Translations under genes and position numbers: made by a program
Shown: positions 23,216 to 34,915 of the stretch, piece after piece
Numbering within the stretch: the stretch's first letter is position 1
Layout: each line of letters opens with the position of its first letter
Assembly: GCA_024734495.1 (NCBI GenBank)
Contig: JALMQS010000154.1
Span: 62,001-126,000, forward strand
DNA length: 64,000 nt
Source: Forficula auricularia
Taxonomy: Eukaryota; Arthropoda; Insecta; Dermaptera; Forficulidae
Reading direction: 5' to 3'
Notes under the pieces: model-generated
Databases searched by the model: none
Told to the model about the DNA's origin: nothing
Seen by the model: only the letters and a program-made list of their open reading frames with translations

Positions 23216-23335
23216 ATAAAAAGTTTCGGCCTGAATTTATTTGGCCATCTTCAGTTAATTGGGAGTTATACACAAAATGCGGTACACATATGTGATAGAA
23301 CAAAGCCTTGTCAAAAATAATAATTGTAGCTTCAT
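23170..23335 (-). repeat. Dispersed repeat carrying a hammerhead-like motif, copy 1
   Basis: TATCAGCCAAAGTTGGATG, AATAAAACACCCTGA, then the motif and TTGGGAGTTATACACAAA recur in order at 41188-41345. The minus-strand motif at 23223-23254 is CTGAAGA-T-GGCC...GGCC-GAAAC. Confidence 0.65.
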
Positions 23336-25199
23336 GCAAATTTATAACGTGCCTGTGCCGGTTCAGAATGAATATCAACCTCCTCCTTCATCTAATACAG
23401 TTTCATCATAGCCACGAACTCTAACAACATTCATACAAGGGCCTTGCATGAATTTTTGATGTTATTTCTTCTCAATTCATTAAAAACAAAACATCACCAA
23501 TTAATGGTGCTTGAATTTGAATTTATAAATAGATTTCTGATATATTAACTCGTAGATCTACTAGAATATTTTATAAATATATCCATTTATGGGTATTCTA
23601 TCACTAAAAGAAGAATGAGAGTTAGGTATTCGAAAGATTGATAGATCTGAGTGATTGAGGAAGTTGTGATTGCCGATCGCCGTTTGGAATTCAAATCGAA
23701 GCCGATAAGTTGATCATCACCTTGAGTTTAATTGACGTTCTTAAACATGGTTAATAATGTATGTCCAGGGCAACATAAGGGTCGAGGTTCCAAGCTGGCC
23801 TTCATTCTTGTCTGCAGATCCATCATCGTTAGCCATCATCATCTGCATCATCAACATCATTGGCCCGTTTCTTTGATTAATATTCAATGATTCATCATTT
23901 TCAAAAAAGCAAATCTTTTTTCTAATTTTGGATTCTCCATTTATTTATTTATTTTAAAGAAACCTATCCCTACGTGATACATTTTGAGACAGATATATTT
24001 TCCCCTCTCTCAGTCTCTGCCAATTCCCTCTCTTCAGTCTCTCTCGTTAAATTGGAATTTAGGAAATTTAAAAATCCAGTTTTGATAAAAATCTTACCAT
24101 ACAACATTTTATATCGTATTCAGATCATTTGGTTGTTTTTTCTCAAAAATAATTAAAAATGTATATACCTATATACTTACAAGATATTTATTATTAGTAA
24201 TAACTCCTAAATAAGGAAGGAAACGTCTAAATGTTTTCTATATAATTTCGTTTCTTATTATTTTTCTTATAGTAAGATTTAAAAATATTTTTCTAAAGGA
24301 AAATTCACATATAAACAGTTTAAAAATTAACCTATTTAAATTTATGAATTTTATTATAAGAATATAAATACTTAATTATTAATTGTAAAATTCAGAGCAA
24401 AACATGATTTTGAATAACTTTTTATCTGGTAAATTAATGTTCTTGATTTTAAGAATTAATTATAGTAGGTTTTTTTTAACTAGTCCACTTTGATTAAATT
24501 TATTTACTTATACTTTTTTTTTTTTTAAATACGATCAAATGGAAAAAAGGGCAACTGATTAGAAATGCAATTCATTTTAAAACTAGTGAAAAATAAAAAT
24601 TTCCCAAAAATAGCACATCAAAAGGGATATAAATATTTTCAAACCAATATTTGTATTATGAATTTTGAATGTGTAATATAATTATTTCGAATTTAGGAAA
24701 TCTAGTATCAGAAAATCAGAATAAGCTATCTAACGGTTGAGCTGAAATTTGGTACACATTTTTATAATAATAAACTGGTTCTTTGTACAATGTTACAACG
24801 TTCTAGCTTAAGCCGTTAGCTGACGGACAATTTTCAAATCAGCCTAGTATAAAGTCTTGAAAAAGTTTTCCCTTTTTCCATCAATTAATTTTAGAAAAAC
24901 GTCAAGTATACGGGTTCTGATATCATTGAAAATCTCATCAGCTCTTAAGCGCAATATAAAAGAACTAATACATGAAATTTCGTTTTCATATTCTAATGTT
25001 GCTTTTGAAGTTGAGAAGACAGAACAAACTCAGATATATATCTGTCAATTCTCATGGGTTCAAATACCCGATTGGATGTTTTCGTTTTGTTGAAATACCT
25101 TTGAGAAATAACAGATAAAATATCTCAAATTTAAAAGACCAATGATGATGGTTAAACCTTCAAAACTATAGTTTCTAAAAATAAATTATATTCGTTATA
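23336..25199. other. Non-coding stretch with a non-repetitive island
   Basis: No gene was recognised. 23640-23890 is unique, mixed-composition, with CATCATC runs and TTAATG/GATCATC motifs; it might be regulatory. At 24760 GAGCTGAAATTTGGTAC recurs (diverged) near 54752. Confidence 0.35.
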
Positions 25200-25255
25200 T
25201 TTGTTTATGTTTATTTGTAACAAGCAAGAGGACAACCTCATTGATTTCTTTTAAA
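25200..25255 (-). repeat. GAGGTTGTCCTC repeat family member (minus orientation)
   Basis: GTTTATTTGTAACAAGCAAG followed by AGGACAACCTCATTGATTTC is the complement of the family unit. Confidence 0.65.
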
Positions 25256-25683
25256 AAGACACAAGCTTTAGTTTATTCTTTAAGCTTAGTACACATTTAC
25301 ACATAACTTTTATTTTATATCTAAACATTTAATTTTTTCAACATATTTTGAATAAGGAGGTTAACTATTTGATTAAAAAACTTTTAGGATGATTAATTAA
25401 ACGCTTCTATTTTTTGGAATTCTTGAAATCGTGATTAATTGACAAATGGACCAGTTTCCTGAATTTAAAAATGTAGTATATAGGAAAATCAAAAAAATTC
25501 GTGAATAGTTTGATAAATGGCGACATGCTAAATATATTCATGCGTTGAAAACTTTTGGAAACAACAAATTTTGAAGGTATTTCGCGCCTCACCAGGAAGT
25601 ATCAAATCAGTGGGCGGAATGTGTGTGGGTATCAGTATTTTTTTCTTTTTCTTTTTATTTATAATAAAAAGAAGCCCCAAGAA

Positions 25684-25866
25684 GCGAGAGAGAAAGAAGG
25701 CCTGATCATCAGCGATGCAACGATCGCCTTGGCGACGTGTTAGCGAATGTAATGAACCTCGAGGAGGAATGTCCTCCTCAGGTTACATGGTTTAAGTTTG
25801 AATGCTTAAACCAAAGCACCGTTGACGAGGAGGACGAACCAACCCAAAGCATCGGAATTGAAAAAT
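25684..25866 (+). pseudogene. C-terminal coding remnant of an LTR retrotransposon
   Basis: An uninterrupted plus-strand frame of about 60 codons (RRPDHQRCNDRLGDVLANVM ... EEECPPQVTWFKFECLNQST ... then acidic DEEDEP and a TAA) stops two bases before the start of an LTR at 25869. An ORF ending flush with the 3' LTR is usual for gag-pol. The residues do not identify the family. Confidence 0.4.
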
Positions 25867-25868
25867 AA

Positions 25869-26348
25869 TGTAGGAAATTAAGTGTTTAATTTAGTAATTA
25901 TATTGAATTCTGTTTAAGATCATATGTTTGACACATGTCCGCCTGGGCTTTGTGCCCTTGTGAAGGCCGCATTCTTTCTTTTAGCGAGCATTGTGTCCAA
26001 GGGCTGTCAGCTGCCGACACCCTCACCCCACTTATGTGTATGTGTATGTATATGTGTGCTGCCAAGGGTGAGTTGCAACTGCTGCAAGTCAGTTGGTTGA
26101 AAAGCGAGTGATGGTTAAGACATGCTTGTCGATTTGATATATTTAGTTGAATACGGGCTTTGCTTTTAAAGATGGTTGTAACCAAAACGATGTATTAATT
26201 AACGATGTGTATTATGACGTTTAACGATGACCCCTAGACACGACAATGTACTACCCCCCCTCTTTGTAAATAAATATATATATAAAGAATGAATAAGTGT
26301 GTTATTTTCACCCCTTTGAGCGAAGGGGGTGAAACCCGCCCTCCTACA
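25869..26348 (+). repeat. LTR (3' or solo) of an unclassified LTR retrotransposon
   Basis: The 480 bp segment starts TGTAGGAAATTAAG and ends CCCGCCCTCCTACA, so it has the short inverted ends TGTAGG/CCTACA. AATAAA at about 26270 is a plausible polyadenylation signal. The flanks (AATAA and ATAAT) are not an identical duplication, and an open frame runs into the left edge, which favours a truncated element with its 3' LTR over a solo LTR. Confidence 0.6.
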
Positions 26349-26369
26349 ATAATAACAAAAATATTATGT

Positions 26370-26481
26370 TTATATAAAGAGAAATCACTAAGGTTGTCCT
26401 CTGCTTGATAAAAATAAACTTAGACATACAGGTACATATTTAACGAATATAAATATGTACCTAGCTGTATGTGTATATATC
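26370..26481 (+). repeat. GAGGTTGTCCTC repeat with hairpin, joined to a CAGTGGCGG-type terminus
   Basis: AAAGAGAAATCACTAAGG, TTGTCCTCTGCTTGAT, then an inverted pair (GACATACAGGTACATATTTA / AAATATGTACCTAGCTGTAT) and directly CAGTAGCGGTTGGTGA. The same junction occurs at 44331. Confidence 0.65.
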
Positions 26482-26600
26482 AGTAGCGGTTGGTGACTTT
26501 TCAACCAGGGGATGCTGTTCAAAAAAGTACCCTTAATTTTTTGAAATTTTATTTTAATCTTCACTTTTTTTCAGTGGCGGTTTTAGGTTCGAGAGCGCCC
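26482..26600 (+). repeat. hAT-like 5' terminus, truncated (CAGTRGCGGTTGGTGA)
   Basis: Starts CAGTAGCGGTTGGTGACTTT and continues CAACCAGGGGATGCTGTYC as at 44332, then diverges. A further CAGTGGCGGTTTTAGG head at 26574 looks like a different element end. Confidence 0.5.
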
Positions 26601-26754
26601 TAGGCACCGTCCTATATGAAGCCATTTTTGTTTTATATATAGTAGTAATTATTATAATCAAAAATCTAATTTATTAATATTAAAAATAATTTATTTTGAT
26701 GTTTATTAACTTAGATTACTTTTTAGGTAGATTTCGAAGAAATATACCTATTGC

Positions 26755-26870
26755 GCTCAGAGGCGTACCCATGGGGGGGTTCTTACTAGCCAGGGGTCTC
26801 GCCCCCTGGACCCCACCCCGAAGCCCACTCAGCACCCCCACCCACACCACCACCCCAATGTACAGACAAA
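26755..26870 (+). repeat. GC-rich transposon terminus (CAGAGGCGTACCC type)
   Basis: CAGAGGCGTACCCATGGGGG followed by CAGGGGTCTCGCCCCCTGGA, a strong internal hairpin, looks like a hAT-type end. No partner terminus was found. Overlapping ORFs on both strands here are artefacts of the simple composition. Confidence 0.5.
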
Positions 26871-28579
26871 ACCTTAATTTTATATAGATAGATAATTTCA
26901 TTATAGAATCGATTAGACGCATAAGAAAATTGAACCCAACCAATTTCTAGAATTTTCTTCTTTTTCTTCATTCTGAGATTTGAAATCTCTTTTTTTCCTT
27001 TCTATTTCTAGAGTTTCAGCATTCTTCCCTTCAAGATCTTCAAGGGCGAAGTGATATCTTCGTAATGATGACATTCTTATCTTCGGGGGGCTCTTCCTTG
27101 CATCCGATTAAATAAAAAAATCATCTCAAGCTATTTTACACTTAAGTTAAAAAATTTCAAGTCTCAGCTGGAACTTTGATCCCAGTTCAACTCCAGTACA
27201 ACAACATAACATTTGATTTTTTTTTAATGCAAGATTCGATTTCTGTTCAGAATGATTTGTTTTACAATTTCCCCGCATTATTTTAATTAAATTTTTTTAA
27301 CGATCATCCATAACTTCTCTAAAGTTTAAACTTGAAACAATTTCTAATTTATAACATATAACCGATGATTTAAATTTATTTATTTATTTTTCCATTCTTT
27401 CATTTTGATTATATTGTAAAAAATATCTCATCAAGAAGAAGAAATAATAATTATGCAAGAGAATCAAGATTGAAATCCTTGAACTTAAAAATCATGACTT
27501 TATTATTATTTATTGCTCTTTGTTTGTTTGCGGTATAATAATAATAATAATAATATTAATATAATGGAGGTCAATAAGTAAAGGTTAACTATAAAAGGAG
27601 ATGAGGGGGAGGCGGATCAATAAATTGATCCAAAGATCGAGAACTATGGCTTTTAATTAAATCAATTCCAAATAAAATGAAAATGTTAATTTTTTATTAT
27701 CCTGGGAAAAGATTAAAGGCGCCTTAACTATTAAGGAGATTAATCATTATGTATTCAAACATACAAGATGTATTCTGCAAATTTTGCTGATTTGCTTTCG
27801 AGATGCACTAATTAGTGTTAAGGCCAATAACTAGAAATCGTATTAATTGGACAGACATCATTGTATGCAGCTCATTCGTTTACCAAGCATTTTTTATTCA
27901 ACCAATTTTTAATTGTGCAAATGAGGCTTGAAATAGATTCTTGTTACTTTCCTCAGTAGAGCAAAGGCCCATACCTCAGCAACATTAATTTTATTATAGT
28001 CATAAAGTGAAATTAGTATAGAACTTGAAAGCAACAATTTACTGTAGCTCAAGCCAGTTAATGTTGTGCATTTTAAGCACCAGATATGGCAATGGTCAGA
28101 TTTTATAAAAGGATATTTATCTACAAATAATTAAACTAAAGTGACTATTCCAAATCATACAACGATGAATTGAATGGGATTTTGTGTCTGCGAATCGTTT
28201 AAACTAGAGAACTGACAATATTCAATTCCAGGGTGGTGGTTATTAATATATATATATATATATACTTGGCTGGCAAATTCTAGCCTATTAACTACAACCA
28301 TTAAGTTCCCATATATCGATTCTAAATTCGATTTTACTAAACTCAATTCGTCAAAACTTAGCGCTTTTCATCCCACTTTATTTTATATTTTGACTTTGGC
28401 CTGATGAGCTTTATTTTTCTAAAAATGTAAATCTTCGAAGATGTCTGCTGAAGGTAATCTAAGATATTTGATATGTGAGTGCCTGCAGGTTAATTTTTGG
28501 CTGGTCTATCAAATTGTTTTTTAATCTAATAACTTAATTTATAAAATTATCTTCCTCTTAAGACGATAACTCATTCAGA
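26871..28579. other. Non-coding stretch; microsatellites and a possible regulatory island
   Basis: 27535-27562 is an AAT repeat and 28240-28264 a TA repeat. 27710-27960 is unique in the window and dense in homeodomain-like TAATTA/TTAATC cores. No gene recognised. Confidence 0.4.
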
Positions 28580-28819
28580 CCCAATATGCGAAGTCTCGGG
28601 TTCGACCCTCGGCTCCTCTGGTGTCTGTCAAAGTTTTTCTTTATTATTGAATTTGGGTTATCAAAGATGACCTTAAATAAATCTATTTCTAAGTCAAAAG
28701 GACCAAGGACCCCTCCTCGGAAATCGATCCAAATTGGCAATCCTCGTCGAACTACTTCTGACAAATATAACCAGCTACTGAAATTCAGTCAACGATCTAT
28801 ATCTCCATCTTCATTGTGA
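28580..28819 (+). other. Unassigned small ORF after a tRNA-like B box
   Basis: GTCTCGGGTTCGACCCTCGG at about 28592 resembles a tRNA T arm/B box. A plus frame continuing from an ATG at 28668 encodes about 50 residues including SKGPRTPPRKSIQIGNPRR, basic and open. It might be an ORF1 start of a retroelement. No family recognised. Confidence 0.25.
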
Positions 28820-29039
28820 AATTTCATTGACGAATAATTTAAAACTTAACCATATAGTTTAAATAAAAACTGATGGGTGTTATGAATTTCAAAAGAAAAA
28901 AAATACACTTTTTAGAAATTTTTGGATCTTGAGGGAAATGACAATTTCCTTGAATAAAATTTAAAGATTTTATTAATTGGAGTATTTGGGTTGTCGATTT
29001 TATGAAAAGAAGGGTGTCGTCTCCTGAAGATTATTCAAA

Positions 29040-29565
29040 TTGTTTTTAAACGACTTCAAAAAAGGTGGAGGTTCTCTATTAGACTGATTTTTTTTGGTGA
29101 ATGGTGTCATATTAATTTGGTCAAGTTCTGATGATATGATCACTATTAATAACATCACTAAAAAGAGAAAAATAAAAATAATTTTTAAGAAAAAATAAAA
29201 CCGACTTCAAAAAATTAAATGCAACAAAAAAATACTCTAAAAGGTATAAAATAATTATTATCTTATTTAGTTACAACTAAACGACAAAATATTAACATGA
29301 AATTACTTTTTAAGTCGGTGCCAAACATATACCTTTTATGAATAGCACTCGACGGATCTTACTTAGAACGTTTGGAGGGTATGCTCGCTTATAGGTATAG
29401 TTTGTTTGGTACCGACTTCAAAAGTAATTTCATGTTAATATTTCGTCGTTTAGTTGTAACTAAATAAGATAATAATTATTATATACCTTTTAGTGTATTT
29501 TATTTGTTGCATTTAATTTTTTGAAGTCGGTTTTATTTTTTTCTTAAAAATTATTTTTTTAGATG
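29040..29565 (+). repeat. ACCGACTTC-bounded repeat, copy 1 (shortened)
   Basis: It starts AACGACTTCAAAAAAGGTGG, lacks most of the T-rich middle of the other copies, then has TTTGGTCAAGTTCTGATGAT and an inner palindrome with arms AAATTACTTTTTRAAGTYGG and complement around TTTGGMGGGTAYGCTCGCTT-like loop sequence, ending AAGTCGGTTTTATTTTTTTC. Copies 2 and 3 are at 41448 and 45200. Confidence 0.8.
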
Positions 29566-29963
29566 GGATTGTTAGTCAGAAGGTCTTTCGACCTATCGGA
29601 AATTAAATCTGGATTTCAAAAATTTTATCCGAGATATTGGAGATGCTTTAAGATGTCAATAAGTATTTTTATATGATAAAACTATTTGGTCTCAAATGAT
29701 TGCCAATTGTTAATCTAATAGCTTTATCTGTTATATCCTACATTGTACACTCAGAGAGGGTGTGTTGATGCCATAGTTTCTATAAATTTAGCATTGTTTA
29801 TTACGATCCAAGGAAGGCATGCGTTCCTCTATTAAAATCTGCACAAAATTTCCCTATGAAAAACGCTATAAGTAATACATAACAAAATCTCAAAATCAAA
29901 TTATATATCCCAAAAAGCTGCAAAACCGTTTTTTATGTAACTAATTTACTTATGAACAGGAGT

Positions 29964-30037
29964 TTTTTTTAAAAGGTTATAGTGTTGTTCCACAAGTAAA
30001 GTTTTACTTGTGAAACAACACTATAATCTTTTTAAAA
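29964..30037. repeat. Compact near-perfect hairpin
   Basis: AAAAGGTTATAGTGTTGTTC plus CACAAGTAAA is mirrored after a single G by its complement, with one or two mismatches. Stem about 35 bp and a loop of only a few nucleotides. Too tight for a typical animal pre-miRNA loop. Confidence 0.7.
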
Positions 30038-30357
30038 ATCTATTGTATTTAATACTATATGTTTTAATATAAACCAACACCGCTTTCCCTAAATGTTATT
30101 AACTTACCTATTACTAAAAAGATAACTATTAATTAACTATAAAACAACCATTTTGATGTGTAAGAAATTGACCACTTACTATCATAAAAAATTTCAAAAA
30201 TTTCATAATGTGAATCTAAATAAATACCTAATTGAAAAGATTCCAAATAGAATTCAATTAGAGTCTAATTTAATTAATTTTAATCAAAACGTTTTCAATT
30301 ATTTTTTGAAATAAAACAACCAACATTACTAATAATTATGTGTTTATTGATTCGCAG

Positions 30358-30490
30358 AAATCCAAGGATGCTGGAAATACATTTGAGTAGCCCCGAGTGT
30401 ACCAGAAGAACCTGTTGGCGAGCGTCGGTCGCTTTAACGATCACATCATTAAGCAGAGTAGCAGCAAGCGCGCACTCCGACACCAAAAAG
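30358..30490 (+). other. Candidate internal exon (plus strand), coding status uncertain
   Basis: A 133 bp block with about half G+C is bounded by TTTATTGATTCGCAG on the left and AAAAAG|GTATAA on the right, plausible acceptor and donor. One plus frame is open through all 44 codons (NPRMLEIHLSSPECTRRTCW...). The minus frame is also open (TLLNDVIVKATDARQQVLLV), but that strand lacks splice sites. No family recognised. It could be an exon of an unknown gene or lncRNA, or a retroelement piece. Confidence 0.35.
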
Positions 30491-30954
30491 GTATAATTAC
30501 TTTAATTTGCCCTTATCATCTAATAGAAAAATACATATCTATTACTTATATTAGTAATGATAATGACTAGGACTATTCATATAGAAATTATCTTATTATC
30601 GAATAACGATCGATAAAAGAGACCAAGGTTCGTCTGTTGACAGTTAGCCTTAGCACTTATTTTACCATGTCATAAACAGTTTAATTAACTTGGAAATTTT
30701 TTCGAAAAAATAAATTAAATATTTAAAAATACTATTTTTTTTTATTCATATAGACGCTAATTATTAAAGTGCATTATCCTAGGTAATTTAAAGATTCAAG
30801 AGAGCTTAAATCAATTCATTTAAAGTTGTTTTTGGTAGAATTTGAAGTCAAAAAAATTAAATATATTGCCAATTTTAATTTTTATTAGGTTATTTATTCA
30901 ATTTATCCAAATGCAGTTAAGTGAATTTCAATAGGTAACATTTTATTTTACCAT

Positions 30955-31395
30955 TTAGGGTATGGCCAGAGTATGGTATTGTAATCGTGCATGAAAAAAG
31001 TGGTTTTTTCCTTCTTTTTTTTGAAATTTCTCAAAAACGGCTGAAACAATTTTGATTAAAAAAATTGGGCGCAACCATGGCATTTTGCTCTACAATAAAG
31101 CCCTAATAAGTGAACATTGAAAAAATTTTATTTTTCGAGATAATAATTGTTTTGTCAAAATGTCTGTTAGTCTGTCTGGTTGTCTGGTTGTCTGCTAGTT
31201 AGTCTGTGCGTTACCAATTTTTGTGGACGAGCTAGCTCAAAAACTAGTGTGAATATCAAAACCCCGGGAGTCTAAAAGTAAAAACTAACCCTCTACATGT
31301 TTATAAATAATTTTATTAAATATTAAATATAAGTGAGGGGCCAGGTTCTATGGTAAAGTCAAGTGGATGGCCACATCAGAACACGTCAGCTTATT
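30955..31395 (+). mobile_element. TIR element with CTTTACCATAC-like ends, copy 1 (short)
   Basis: Left part TATGG..TATTGTAATCGTGCA, AAAAACGGCTGAAACAATTT, CATGGCATTTTGCTCTACAA, GTCTGTTAGTCTGTC, GACGAGCTAGCTCAAAAACT; right end CTATGGTAAAGTCAAGTGGA and TGGCCACATCAGAAC. Same order as 59955-60780 and inverted at 49270-49950. The internal G-rich tandem units are missing here. Confidence 0.75.
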
Positions 31396-31463
31396 TTTAA
31401 GATTTTATCGCAATTTTCTTTTAATCCGAAAAAATTTCAAATTTTTCTTCTTTATCAGACAAG

Positions 31464-31540
31464 ACAGACAAGAGAGAGAGAGAGAGAGTTCGCAGAGGGG
31501 GGGGGGCAAGAGGGTGCACATCATACCCCCCCCCTGGGAT
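31464..31540. repeat. Simple-sequence patch: (GA)n, G-run, C-run
   Basis: GACAAGAGAGAGAGAGAGAG then a run of about 11 G and a run of about 9 C; low-complexity. Confidence 0.8.
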
Positions 31541-31738
31541 TGAATAAAGAATTCTGTAACAACCCTAACTTCCAGCCTGGACTCACTAAACTATGTTTAA
31601 TGTACTGTAAGTGCTTTTTTTTAATCCCTACTGTATTTGGAGTTAATAATACTTAATAAATATTTAAATAAAAAAATAAAAATAAAATTATTCGTCTCCA
31701 ATCTTTGAACCTTTCTGAAATTTTTTTGCATGTATGCT

Positions 31739-31795
31739 TCCTTCATTGACCCTTTGAACTCATGAAAAAAGAGAGAAGATCCTCCTTTTTGAAAA
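31739..31795 (+). repeat. Relic of the 18139 family hammerhead-like segment
   Basis: CATTGACCCTTTGAACTCAT then GAAAAAAGAGAGAAGATCCT parallels 18219-18265; the core is destroyed. Confidence 0.45.
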
Positions 31796-31807
31796 TTAGC
31801 TCTAGTA

Positions 31808-32465
31808 ATTCAAATATCTACCCTAGGGTCGTCCTTTTGGGTTTTCCTATTTTATGCTGCCAGAAGTTCATATGATTAAAAAAAATTCCTTAATTTCAAA
31901 TCTCTATTTCAATTTTAACCTTTGTCCCAAGCGATCTAAGTTGACCATCTATAACATGGGTTTTTGGCATAGAACTATCAATTTTTTATTCCAGCCAAAG
32001 TAATGATTCAAAATATTTGAAATACTGTATAGGTACATTATTCGTATAATAGTAGCTATCCTTCAGAATTTTTACAGATTTTTAGCTATTATAATTCTGG
32101 AGTTACAGCTAAGATAAAATACTACTATATCTATCTTAGTGATAGTAAGTCATGGACTCCAAAATTATATCTGTAAAAATTCTGAAGGATAGCTAGTATT
32201 ATAAGGATAAAGCCTCCAGAGTTTTAATTTTTTTGAACCATTAATTTGGCCGGAATAAAAAATTGATCGTCCAATGCGAAAAACCCCATATTAATTAGAT
32301 GGGAAACTTGCATCGCTGTGGAGTACATGTTAAAATTGAAATAGAGACTTGAAACTTGGAGGAAATTTTCTTTTACTTATTTCAAACCATATGAGTCTCG
32401 GGCAGCATAAAAATTCGAAAATACCCAAAATAAGGACCACACGAATCTACCCATATATTTGAAAA
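31808..32465. repeat. Large palindrome (about 310 bp arms)
   Basis: Left landmarks TTATGCTGCCAGAAG, AAATCTCTATTTCAATTTTA, ATCAATTTTTTATTCCRGCC and AGCTATCCTTCAGAATTTTT are mirrored at 32146-32420. The centre is near 32125. Arms differ by many substitutions, so it is old. No ORF. Confidence 0.75.
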
Positions 32466-32689
32466 ATGTTTATTTTTTTAATTTGCTCCTGGAACTATCT
32501 AATTATCCCCTTGAACATCTATTCTTTACCCATTTGCGATACTCTGTTAATAGTCAATGAATTGAAAACTAAAGAATTAGTCGATTATCTACTCCGTTAA
32601 CTCAATTATCACCTTACCTTTTTTTTCTCGTGAGCCTCAATTACCCATCAAGCACACTCTAAGGCCCTCTTTCTCTCTCTCTCGCTCTT

Positions 32690-32830
32690 CTGTTTTTAAT
32701 TAAGCGCTCGTAATGAGTGAGCTGAAGAGCATTTCGCCGGTATGGGGCCCGCAGGTGCTGTCAGCCATTTTGAACTGCGGCCGCCATATAATTACAATTC
32801 GTGTGATCTCTTGAAACTAAACTCATACAT
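32690..32830. other. Non-repetitive GC-rich island
   Basis: Includes GGTATGGGGCCCGCAGGTGC and TTTTGAACTGCGGCCGCC. No ORF or copy in the window. It could be regulatory; nothing more can be said. Confidence 0.25.
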
Positions 32831-33709
32831 AATTTAGCGTTGTTTTTAGGTGTAGAAACGCGTCGACATCATCAACAAGACGATGATATATTAGCTTTTT
32901 CTAGCATTGCATTCTATTTTACTTGAAACGTCGTCCTCAAGCTTTGGATTCTAAAGATAATTTATTATAATTTAATCTATCATAGTTGAGATTTCGTTTT
33001 TTCAATTTTTTTTATTTTTTTTTATTTAAACAAGTCTTGTAATTATTCAGAGCGTTAATGTCGAGTAAGTATCTATTAACAAATCAAAATGGGAAAAAAT
33101 TTTAAATGATAATTGAATTTTAATACACATCTAGTTTATTTCTGAAGTGTTTTTTTTACTTTACCCCCTTCTCTGCCCGCTTTCCCCTCGAGACAACGAA
33201 AACCCTTCAAATCACTCTCTAATTTAAAATAAATATATACCTGCTCTTAAAGTATGTATACCTATGTATGAAAATGTAAGCCTTGTAATTTATGAGAAAC
33301 AGATAAGAAAATTTTACTATTTTTGCAATTAACATGTCAAGCTTATCCAATATATTTAAGGAGGTCCTTTTGCCGCCAATGTTAAATAAAAAACATTAGA
33401 TTATAACTATAACTTCATTTTTTATAATAGTTTAAGTCTCTATCTATGCTTTGTTGAAGTTTCAATCACACATTACCGAGAAAGTTATTATTTTTTTTTT
33501 TAATGTAAACATTTTCTCAGAGTCTCATGGAAAATTAAGACCTTGACACTTTCTCTTGAATACTACTATTAGTTAAATAGATAAAGATAAAAAAAAACTA
33601 AAAATTAGCCTTTTGAAACATGCAGGTTTCAATTTTTGCAATAAAATATATCACTTTTAAGGAGTTAGGTGTTGGTTCTAGGTGAAACATTTTAATATAA
33701 TAATAAAAC

Positions 33710-33920
33710 TTGAGCAAGATGCGAGGTAGGTTTCACAAAAAAAGAAATAAAACAAAATTGAGTTTTGAATTCGATATATTTCGGAGGTGAGCCCATCATC
33801 ACGACTCAGAGAAAACTGATGATGGGCTTACCCCGAAATATATCGAATTCAAAACTCAATTTTGATTTATTTCTTTTTTGTTAAACTTACTCGCATCTTG
33901 CTCAAGTTATATTATTACAT
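33710..33920. repeat. Palindrome with a hammerhead-like motif in each arm
   Basis: Arms AACTTGAGCAAGATGCGAGG ... and complement, and GAATTCGATATATTTCGGGG-type inner ends. Motifs: minus 33778-33803 (GTGATGA variant) and plus 33816-33839, CTGATGA-T-GGG-cuua-CCC-C-GAAAT. Confidence 0.75.
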
Positions 33921-34164
33921 AAAATATATCATTGACCGAAGAATTTACTAAGAAATTTACTTTAAAAAATCACATAAATGCTATGTTTGGATGTAAACAT
34001 TATTAATACAACGCATTGCCAAATCATACAAGAGTTATTATCAGCTGATTTGAATAAATCAAACTAATTTTTGTATTTAATTATTTTTTTTTTATAATTT
34101 TTTTTATTTCAAAGATTTACGACTTTCATACTATTTATTTTTTAATTCTATTATTTGTCATTTG

Positions 34165-34325
34165 TAAAGGCACATTTCGAAACCCATTTACTAATTCATA
34201 CAGGCGAAAAGCCTTTCGTCTCAGATCACTGCGAGTAACGTTTTTCAGAAAAAGGATCTCTCAAAAAGCATTTAAGTATTCATACAGGCGAAAAGCCTTT
34301 CGTCTGTGATCTCGATAGTTACTAT
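34165..34325 (+). pseudogene. C2H2 zinc-finger fragment, broken
   Basis: One plus frame reads HFETHLLIHTGEKPFVSDHC, a stop, then RFSEKGSLKKHLSIHTGEKP and FVCDL. These are two tandem HTGEKPF-linked C2H2 units of the usual zinc-finger array type, not KLF-type. The first Cys of the complete finger is Ser, an in-frame stop follows the second Cys, and sequence after FVCD is unrelated. Lying inside an inverted-repeat composite, it looks like a captured or duplicated gene scrap. Confidence 0.75.
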
Positions 34326-34865
34326 TTCTTACAGGTATATAAATAGTCTTCATTTATGATTTTACCGAATTTAATAGCTATAATTTCGCAACACATGAAA
34401 CATTGTTAAACAACTTTGTCTTGGGTTATTTTATTAAAAAAAAAAAAAAAAAAAATAAGAATTAGAATGAATTGTTTCGTGTTTTGACACAACTTGTTTT
34501 ATTTTATTAAATTTTAGATAGGTACTACACTTCTTTTGACTCAACTGGAGCGAAAGGACCTCCTTAAAGGATTCAGGGCTAAAATCAATCAAGTCCATAT
34601 TTTACCCTTTGCACTAACACTGCCATGTTAGAGTAAAAATGTTATATTTTCTTTTTAATCAAGTTCATAGTTCAATATTTATCCACCATTGGACCAGCAA
34701 GAACAATTATAAATCATATGCTAATTGGATAAATATACTTTTAAACACTAGTTTTAATTTATTTTTAAATCAAGTGTACCGAAAAAGTTAAATAATTGTA
34801 TTCAATAATTTTGGATAGTTTATTCTACATATCGAGAAAGTATTTATTATTTTTAAAAAAGGAAA

Positions 34866-34915
34866 AAATGAATGAGCACCCGGCAGGATTCGAACCTGTG
34901 ATCTGTCCTCTCTTT
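34866..34915 (-). pseudogene. tRNA 3'-half-like sequence
   Basis: The minus strand reads CAGATCACAGGTTCGAATCC then TGCCGGGTGCTC: variable loop, T arm with TTCGAAT loop, and a 7-nt acceptor strand. No matching 5' half is present upstream, so it is a fragment, perhaps a SINE head or reverse-transcribed tRNA. Confidence 0.6.

Noticed and set aside
30295..30486. Minus-strand frame TLLNDVIVKATDARQ as a coding exon
   Set aside because: Reads protein-like, but that strand has no acceptor or donor at the block edges; the plus strand has both.
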